Part shown: piece after piece, positions 23,185-28,037 of the stretch
Layout: each line of letters begins with the position of its first letter
How positions within the stretch are numbered: position 1 is the first letter of the stretch
NCBI GenBank assembly: GCA_041483455.1
Contig: JBGPFS010000008.1
Span: forward strand, 1-28,037
Origin: JBGPFS01 sp041483455
Lineage (GTDB): Bacteria > Chloroflexota > Limnocylindria > Limnocylindrales > CSP1-4
DNA: 28,037 nt
Direction: 5' to 3'
Position numbers and translations under genes: made by a program
Notes under the pieces: model-generated
Database searches by the model: none
The model's input: only the letters and a program-made list of their open reading frames with translations
What the model was told of the DNA's origin: nothing

Positions 23185-23514
23185 ATGCTTCGATCCCAGC
23201 TCCTCAAGGGCACGCTTCCGCTCATGATTCTGAGCGTGCTCGCCGACGGCGAGCTATACGGGTACGAGATCGCCCAGCGGATCCGGGAACGGTCCAGCGC
23301 CCTGCTCACGCCGGGCGAGGGTAGCCTCTACCCGGCCCTGCACCGGCTCGAACGCGATGGCGCGATCGTCGGCGACTGGCGGACGAGCGATCGCGGCCCC
23401 CGACGGCGCTACTACCGTATCACCCCCCCAGGCTCCGCCCTCCTTGCCGCGTCACGCGCGGAGTGGGACAGCTTCACCGCCGTCGTGCGGGCGGTGGTCG
23501 GGACGGCTCAGTGA
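23185..23514 (+). CDS. PadR family transcriptional regulator
   Basis: This 109-residue protein is a short (PadR-s2-like) winged-helix regulator without a long C-terminal dimerisation domain. Typical features are LLKGTLPLMILSVLADGELY, YGYEIAQRI, EGSLYPALHRLERDGAI and RRRYYRITPPG. Such proteins usually repress an adjacent membrane protein or transporter gene and respond to small hydrophobic ligands. The ATG at 23185 follows a promoter-like sequence with no Shine-Dalgarno. Its TGA overlaps the start of the next gene, a standard PadR plus HAAS-membrane-protein pair. Confidence 0.95.
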   Translation: MLRSQLLKGTLPLMILSVLADGELYGYEIAQRIRERSSALLTPGEGSLYPALHRLERDGAIVGDWRTSDRGPRRRYYRITPPGSALLAASRAEWDSFTAVVRAVVGTAQ

Positions 23515-24716
23515 TGACCGAACAACGCCGGTACCTCGACGATCTCACAGCGGCCCTTCCGCTCCCCGACGGCGTCCGTCAGGAGGTCGTCGAGGAGCTC
23601 GCGGCCCACCTGACGGACACGATCGCCGACCTCGAGGCACAGGGCCGTGATCCGGTCGCTGCGGAGGCCGAGGCACTCCGCCGTCTGGGGTCTCCGGCGG
23701 AGCTCGGACGCGAGCTCGCACGCGCCCACCGCGGGACGGACCGGCTGCTCGCTGCCGCCGGCGGTGGCGTGTTGGCGGGCCTCGGCGCCGGGCTCCCGGC
23801 GACGTTCTTCGCGTGGATCCTCGTCGTGGTCGCGACGATCGTCCTGACGCTCGCGGTCCGCGCCGTCGGGGCCTGGCTCGGCCTCTCCCTCCAGCTCTCC
23901 ACGGACGCGGGCTGGAACACCGCGCTGACCGCGCTCGGCCTCAACGGGGGCGCGCTCCTCGCGGGCGGCGCCGCAGTCCGGGGGGCGGCACGGTCGGGCT
24001 GGCGGACGGCCGACGAGGTCCGGTTCGGCGTGACCGTCCTCGGCGGCACGATAGCCGCCCTGTTCTCCCTCGTCGTCGTCAGCCAGGCGCTGAACTGGGC
24101 GAGCGTGATCGCCCTCGTCGCCGTACCGGTCTCGTTCGGGGTCGGGGCCCGGTTCCATCGCCTGCGGGGCCCTGCGCTGAGCACGGTCATGCTCGCCCTC
24201 GCGCTCGGACTCCTCCTGGCGATGGGCCTCGGCGCGGTCGGCTCGACGGGCAGCTCTGGCTCCGGATACTCGTGGGATGACGCGACCCACGACTACGAGA
24301 TGATCGGTCCCTGGTGGCAGGATCGGTCGACCGGCCAGGCGCTGGACTTTCCCGAGATGCAGTTCCAGTGGCGCGGAACCGGCGTGGACGAGGTCCGGGT
24401 CACGGCCGCGAGTCCTGCCGTGCTGGCGGGCTTCCGGGACTTCAGGCTCGAGGCGTGGCGGGCCGAGCCGCCCGGCGACGGTTGGCGCCTCGTGCCCGGG
24501 CAACCTGCCCCGTTCGCGATGGCCGACGCGGTCGCCGCGGAGTCCTGGGTGTCGGGGACCATCCGGTTCGACGGGACGCCTGGTGTCGAGTGGAGCCAGA
24601 TCGTCGTGACGGCGGTGGGGCACGACGGCGTGCGGTACATCATCGCGACCGGTGGCCCGGAGCAGACGGTGTTCAGCGGCAACGTCGTGTCGTGGTTCGC
24701 GGCGCTCGCGAGGTAG
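23514..24716 (+). CDS. Multi-pass membrane protein with N-terminal HAAS/permease-prefix-like domain
   Basis: This 400-residue protein starts with a helical HAAS-like domain (about 5-72; VRQEVVEELAAHLTDTIADL and DPVAAEAEALRRLGSPAELG), a module that commonly accompanies PadR regulators. It is followed by about five or six hydrophobic segments (near 78-118, 138-157, 172-192, 195-213, 221-243). The last 155 residues form a polar, Trp-rich, probably extracytoplasmic domain after a Gly/Ser linker (SYSWDD-like onset near 253). I recognise no family for that domain. ATG 23514 shares its A with the padR stop; a GTG one codon upstream (23511) is equally possible. Envelope sensing or signalling is an inference. 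Confidence 0.85.
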   Translation: MTEQRRYLDDLTAALPLPDGVRQEVVEELAAHLTDTIADLEAQGRDPVAAEAEALRRLGSPAELGRELARAHRGTDRLLAAAGGGVLAGLGAGLPATFFAWILVVVATIVLTLAVRAVGAWLGLSLQLSTDAGWNTALTALGLNGGALLAGGAAVRGAARSGWRTADEVRFGVTVLGGTIAALFSLVVVSQALNWASVIALVAVPVSFGVGARFHRLRGPALSTVMLALALGLLLAMGLGAVGSTGSSGSGYSWDDATHDYEMIGPWWQDRSTGQALDFPEMQFQWRGTGVDEVRVTAASPAVLAGFRDFRLEAWRAEPPGDGWRLVPGQPAPFAMADAVAAESWVSGTIRFDGTPGVEWSQIVVTAVGHDGVRYIIATGGPEQTVFSGNVVSWFAALAR

Positions 24717-25110
24717 CGATAAGCATCCGAACGACCTAGAGCGGTTGGCGCACTACCCGCGTCCGACGACGGTCCCCGCGCCCGTGGTCGCGTCGACGTG
24801 CAGGAGAACGTGGGCGACGCCGGCGGTCAGGGCGATCTTCACTGAGCCGTCTGGGACCGCCATCGGACCGCATCGGGCCTGACACGAGAGACTCGAGTGA
24901 CGGACGGGGTGTCGACGACGATCTCGGGAGCGACCGGGCTCGCGGACGCCTGCAGGACGCCACGGGCGTGACCCGCCCCGGCGCTCACGGCGTCCATTCG
25001 GGGAGCCGGGAATGTCCCGCTGCCCGCCCGGTACGGCGGCTCGACTGCCTGCCCGTGGACCGCCAGGAACTCCTTCGCCTGGGCGTACAGCCCGAGTGCG
25101 ATCACGGTCT
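24717..25110. other. 394-base gap between convergent genes; possible decayed coding remnant on the - strand
   Basis: The + strand gene ends at 24716 and the - strand gene ends at 25111. No clear terminator with a T tract is visible. On the - strand, two successive frames read like protein: one from about 25110 down to 24839 (ALGLYAQAKEFLAVHG, EPPYRAGSGTF) and, after a frame change near 24863, VPDGSVKIALTAGVAHVLLH down to a TAG at 24753-24755. The latter resembles C-terminal beta modules of secreted proteins as I remember them. This could be a frameshifted fragment of an exported protein, or chance in GC-rich DNA. Confidence 0.35.
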
Positions 25111-27324
25111 CTAGGGCTGTGCAGCCCAGTTCCAGGTTCGCCACACCGTTGCCGACCCGTCCGTCATCGGGACGTTCCACTCACCCGAGAGCCAGACGTG
25201 GCCGCTCGCGCTCGCGACAGGATCGGGGGTCGCCCCGGAGTAGTCGCCCCAGCGGCAGGTCGGTCCGCAGGTGAAGTCGACATTGGCGCCCGTCGGTTGC
25301 GTGATGGGCACCCACGCCGACTGGGCTGCCGAACCCTTCTTCGAGACCATCTGGATCGACGGGAACGTCGCACTCGACGACGTGTTGAAGCCCATCACCA
25401 TGTCGCCACCGAAGGACCCCGTCGTGCCGTCGTTGGCTCGGTCCGGAGAGATCGCGCCGTTCCAGACGTAGAGGCTGCTGTCGGTGACCCTGCCCCACTG
25501 CGCGAGGGTCGGCGTGCCGCCGACGTTGATCTCGTACCAGCGGTCCTCCGCGCCAGCTCCGCCGTACACCGTGTGCGCGGTCCAGACGGCGGTGGCACCG
25601 AGGTTCGGGTCATAGGCGGCCACGGCATGGGTCAGGCGTGTGTCCATCGTGTCGAGGACGGCCGTCACGCCCTGTTGCGGCGCATCGGCCGGGACGGAAT
25701 AGGCCAACGGCACGCTCACCGAGTACGGCCCGCTCAGCGTCGGGTTCCCCAACACGTTCTTGGTGACCTTGAACACGCTCAGGACATTGCCGCTGCCGGT
25801 CCCGACGTCGACGGACCCGACGACGTAGCCCGTGCTGCTCGGGTCGGCGCTGAACGCCGGCACCGGGGTCGACATGAGCGACCCGTCGGCGTTCTTGAGA
25901 CTGGCGAACGTGCCGCCCGGTCCGATCGTGCCGGGGCAGCTCGGATCGGTCGGCTTGGCCAGCCAGTTGACGTTCGAGCCGTTGTAGAACGAGGCGAGCA
26001 GGAAGTCGTTGGAGCCGATGAGGACGAAGTCCCGCGTCACGCCGAGCTTCGGATAGTCAGGCAGGGTCGCGGTGTTCGCGTACCCGTAGTTGAGGATGTA
26101 CTTGCAGAAGTCGGCCCCCGATTGCGGGCTGGCGGACTTGCTGTAGCCGAAGGCGAAGCCGTAATGGGCGACGTCCAGGGCCAGGTAGTAGAAGCGCTGG
26201 GCGCCCGGGTCCCAGAGGATCTGGGGGTCGGACAGTTCGCTCACCGGGAGTCCCATCAGCGCGGCGAAGTCGCCCTCTGATCCGCTGCTCAGTAAGTTGC
26301 CGTCGCGACCGTAGATGCCGTAGCGAAGGTTGATCAGCTCGATGTAGCTGTTGGGGCCGATGGCGCCCGTCGGGTCGGGGGGCGCGAGGCCACCCTGATA
26401 CTCCCCGTTCCAGCTTGGCGACGCCGTGGGGCCACCCGGGAGCGTGACCGTGAGCGAGACGGTCGTCGAGTGGGTGGCCGAGGTCCCGGTGCCGGTCACG
26501 GTGAGCGTGTACGGCCCGGCCGCGGCCGTCCCCGTGTCGACCGTGAGGGTCGAACTGCCGCTCCCGGTCACCGACGACGGGCTGAGGCTCGCGGTCGCGC
26601 CGGACGGCGCGCCGCTCACCGAGAGGTTGACCGTCTGGGCGCTGCCGGAGGTGACGGCGGTGCTGATCGTCGACGTGCCCTGGGTGCCCTGGGCGAGCGA
26701 GAGCGAGGTCGGGCTCGCGCTGATCGAGAAGTCAGTTGAGACCACGACGAGCGTCACGATCGCCGTGTGGGTCGCGTAGGTGCCGCTGGCCGTGATCGTG
26801 AGCGGGTACGTCCCGGCCAGCGGGGTGGCGGCGGTCCCGACGCTGAGAGTGGAGGAGCCGCTCCCGGTCACCGACGACGGGCTGAACGTGCCCGTTGCGC
26901 CGGACGGCAGACCGCTCACCGAGAACTGCACGGTCTGGCGTCTGCCCGTGGTTGCCGCGACGGTGACGGTATAGCTCGTGCTCGAACCCTGGGCCACGGT
27001 CTGGGTCGAGGGACTAGCCGACAGCGAGAAGTCGTTCTTGTACAGGGTCGGCCCTCCGCCCTGCGCCGCCGCGTTCGCGGCCGCCTTCGCCTGCTCGAAC
27101 GCCTTGCCGTCGAGGGCCCTCCAGGTGCTGGCGCGTTGGCCCGCCGGCGGGGAGGCCGGCGGGCTCTTGACCGGCGGGAGCGCAAGGTCCGTCCGCGTGC
27201 CTACACTCGCGATGGCTGCGTCTGATGCGTGACCTTGTGGCCCGGCAGCGAGCATCGAGGGCGGGACGGCCATGAGGAGGGCCGCGAGCAGGGCGGCTGC
27301 GGGAGCCAACGGGACGCGACGCAT
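25111..27324 (-). CDS. Large secreted protein with two Ig-like beta repeats and an unrecognised C-terminal domain
   Basis: This 737-residue protein has a signal peptide (MRRVPLAPAAALLAALLMAV, cleavage probably near residues 27-35), a Pro/Ala-rich stretch to about residue 95, and two Ig-like beta-sandwich repeats at about 98-195 and 198-294 (FSLSASPSTQTVAQGSS and FSISASPTSLSLAQGTQ), exactly 100 codons apart. A roughly 440-residue C-terminal domain follows, rich in Tyr/Trp/Gly and with the look of a beta-propeller or lectin (DPQILWDPGAQRFYYLALDV, RWGDYSGATPDP). It has four or so Cys, two in CGPTC. No protease or glycosidase motif is evident. ATG 27322-27324 is chosen over one 11 codons upstream because GGAGGA (27331-27336) precedes it and the signal peptide then starts correctly. 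Confidence 0.9.
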   Translation of the reverse strand: MRRVPLAPAAALLAALLMAVPPSMLAAGPQGHASDAAIASVGTRTDLALPPVKSPPASPPAGQRASTWRALDGKAFEQAKAAANAAAQGGGPTLYKNDFSLSASPSTQTVAQGSSTSYTVTVAATTGRRQTVQFSVSGLPSGATGTFSPSSVTGSGSSTLSVGTAATPLAGTYPLTITASGTYATHTAIVTLVVVSTDFSISASPTSLSLAQGTQGTSTISTAVTSGSAQTVNLSVSGAPSGATASLSPSSVTGSGSSTLTVDTGTAAAGPYTLTVTGTGTSATHSTTVSLTVTLPGGPTASPSWNGEYQGGLAPPDPTGAIGPNSYIELINLRYGIYGRDGNLLSSGSEGDFAALMGLPVSELSDPQILWDPGAQRFYYLALDVAHYGFAFGYSKSASPQSGADFCKYILNYGYANTATLPDYPKLGVTRDFVLIGSNDFLLASFYNGSNVNWLAKPTDPSCPGTIGPGGTFASLKNADGSLMSTPVPAFSADPSSTGYVVGSVDVGTGSGNVLSVFKVTKNVLGNPTLSGPYSVSVPLAYSVPADAPQQGVTAVLDTMDTRLTHAVAAYDPNLGATAVWTAHTVYGGAGAEDRWYEINVGGTPTLAQWGRVTDSSLYVWNGAISPDRANDGTTGSFGGDMVMGFNTSSSATFPSIQMVSKKGSAAQSAWVPITQPTGANVDFTCGPTCRWGDYSGATPDPVASASGHVWLSGEWNVPMTDGSATVWRTWNWAAQP
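26443..26733 (-). repeat. Second Ig-like repeat unit of the secreted protein
   Basis: This unit encodes about residues 198-294. It shares a 28-base identical block (26558-26585) with the first unit at 26858-26885, exactly 300 bases apart, and the protein block SVTGSGSSTL is identical in both. Recent duplication or gene conversion within the gene is likely. Confidence 0.75.
26740..27033 (-). repeat. First Ig-like repeat unit of the secreted protein
   Basis: This unit encodes about residues 98-195, beginning NDFSLSASPS and ending ATHTAIVTLVV. It aligns with the second unit at a fixed 300-base offset, with divergence concentrated in the middle strands. Confidence 0.75.
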
Positions 27325-27370
27325 CGTCTTTCCTCCGTGGGAGGCATACGTTGGCATTGGCTCCGCGGCG

Positions 27371-27384
27371 CGTCAAGCGGTCTA
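27371..27384 (-). promoter_or_regulatory. Possible promoter elements upstream of the secreted-protein gene
   Basis: On the - strand, TAGACC (27379-27384) and TTGACG (27371-27376) precede the gene. Either TAGACC acts as a -10 like the TAGACT hexamers elsewhere, or TTGACG is a -35 with a poor -10 near the gene. The two cannot be separated by eye. Confidence 0.25.
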
Positions 27385-27648
27385 GCCTTCCCTCTCCCAT
27401 AAGCTCCTTGGGCCGGACGCCGGTCTCGAACGAAACCGTTGTGGCTCGGCACCATTTCCTAGCGATAGGGATGCGGGATGCCTTCTTGTGGCAGTCAGAA
27501 GCGACCTGAGCAGCGGACGTCGACGGGCAGGGCCGCGGAGATCGTCGTCGCGCCTGCGTGCGGTTCGCCGACGGGATGACGTCGAACGAGCGCAACCCCC
27601 CCCGGTACGCGGCAGGCATGGCCATGGCTACGGCCGGGCGACCGCACG

Positions 27649-27668
27649 GCCTACCCATTCGGGTAGGC
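27649..27668. repeat. Perfect 8-bp inverted repeat hairpin
   Basis: GCCTACCC and GGGTAGGC flank the tetraloop ATTC. No T tract follows on either strand, so a simple terminator is not indicated. It may be an operator or RNA structure. Confidence 0.5.
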
Positions 27669-27785
27669 TCCGACGATCCGACCGGCCTGTGGCGTCCGAG
27701 CGCGCTGGCCCTGTCGCGGGGCCCCGGGTTGAGTGAGAGTCGCGGCACGGACGAGCGGCGTCCTCCCCCCAGCGCCGTTCGTCAG

Positions 27786-27831
27786 CATACAGAAGCCGGA
27801 CGGACGCACCCCCCGTCCGGCTTCTTGTATG
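27786..27831. repeat. Long intergenic inverted repeat, 13-bp perfect core extended to about 18 bp
   Basis: AGAAGCCGGACGG (27791-27803) pairs perfectly with CCGTCCGGCTTCT (27813-27825) around a 9-base loop, and CATAC/GTATG extends the stem beyond a single bulged T at 27826. There is no T run on either side, so it is not a classical terminator. A bidirectional transcription block, an RNA element or a mobile-element remnant are all possible. Confidence 0.6.
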
Positions 27832-27956
27832 TCCGAGACTGACAAGCCGCAGCCAAGCGCCCGTCGCCGGCCGAGCCGGAGCGACCGGGGGCGAGATGGG
27901 CTGAACGACCCGCTCGGTCGCGGTTCGACCGGGACGGGGAGCCCACTATCTATTCC

Positions 27957-28037
27957 ATGCCGAGGCGCGCAGACTTCGCCGACCGGACGGGTGGCGGGGC
28001 CTCGGGGGAGTCCCACGGGCACGGCGTCCCAATCACG
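27957..28037 (+). CDS. Possible 5' end of a gene running off the window
   Basis: An ATG at 27957 opens 27 codons to the window end (MPRRADFADRTGGGASGESH onward). The A/T-rich TATCTATTCC immediately before it is unusual for this DNA and could hold a -10 element. The reading length is too short to judge coding character, and no Shine-Dalgarno is present. Confidence 0.2.
   Translation, partial: MPRRADFADRTGGGASGESHGHGVPIT

Larger units (their letters stand above)
27385..28037. other. Largely non-coding 3' region with two strong inverted repeats
   Basis: No ORF here has recognisable protein character on either strand. The stretch holds an 8-C run around 27596-27603, two hairpins (27649-27668 and 27786-27831) listed separately, and possibly the first codons of a gene at 27957. 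Both ends may hold regulatory sequence for the divergent secreted-protein gene and whatever lies to the right. Confidence 0.5.

Noticed and set aside
27014..27748. A - strand ORF overlapping the signal-peptide end of the secreted protein, with AAGGAGCTTATG in it
   Set aside because: The ribosome-site-like string is attractive, but the product is Arg-rich shadow sequence overlapping a well-supported gene in another frame.
27651..28022. A 123-codon - strand ORF in the 3' non-coding region
   Set aside because: It reads straight through the long hairpin at 27786-27831, has Arg/Pro/Gly-rich composition, no ribosome site and no protein character.
1..28037. CRISPR arrays, insertion sequences, prophage genes, toxin-antitoxin pairs
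   Set aside because: No regularly spaced repeats, transposase motifs, phage structural genes or paired toxin/antitoxin ORFs were found. The only tyrosine recombinase is a chromosomal Xer protein in its usual context.

Overview
The window is very GC-rich bacterial chromosome, densely packed and almost entirely coded on the + strand up to about 24.7 kb. Gene content and order (ruvX-mltG-M24 peptidase-efp-xseAB-dxs-tlyA-nadK-recN-xerD, then scpAB-rlu-cmk-plsC-ispH-der-gpsA-tRNA-Pro) look like a Terrabacteria genome. The EF-P sequence (HHIKMGRG tip) and the overall style suggest Chloroflexota, perhaps a high-GC Limnocylindria-like soil or freshwater lineage. That placement is inference from memory of families, not a computed phylogeny.

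Layout. (1) 1-507 is the 3' end of an unrecognised secreted or surface-type protein. (2) 504-3910 holds ruvX, mltG, an M24 aminopeptidase P-like gene and a small membrane SHOCT protein. (3) 4032-6621 holds efp, xseA, an overlooked 51-codon membrane ORF, and xseB. (4) 6786-13239 holds dxs, tlyA, nadK, recN and xerD; xerD appears to start at a CTG overlapping the recN stop. (5) 13254-15203 holds three membrane or signalling genes: a bPH2-SHOCT protein, a site-2 protease and an HD-domain protein. (6) 15206-19137 holds scpA, scpB, an RsuA/RluB-type pseudouridine synthase, cmk and plsC. (7) 19231-22897 holds ispH, der and gpsA. (8) 22978-23054 is tRNA-Pro(GGG), followed by a hairpin terminator. (9) 23185-24716 is a two-gene PadR/HAAS membrane module. 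(10) 25111-27324, on the - strand, encodes a large secreted protein with two Ig-like repeats and an unrecognised C-terminal domain. (11) 27325-28037 is mostly non-coding with two strong inverted repeats.

How it fits together. Most of the window is housekeeping: ribosome function and translation (efp, tlyA, rlu, der, tRNA-Pro), DNA repair and recombination (ruvX, xseAB, recN), chromosome dimer resolution and condensation (xerD, scpAB), cofactors and isoprenoids (nadK, dxs, ispH), nucleotides (cmk), phospholipid synthesis (gpsA, plsC) and wall polymer length (mltG). Many neighbours overlap by 4 bases (ATGA, GTGA, one CTGA), which implies translational coupling. Several genes have a TANNNT-type -10 hexamer about 6-9 bases before the start codon and no good Shine-Dalgarno, which suggests leaderless transcripts.

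I found no CRISPR array, insertion sequence, phage region or defence system. The parts least explained by known families are the xseA/xseB small ORF, the PadR/HAAS module, the secreted repeat protein and the 3' intergenic hairpins.
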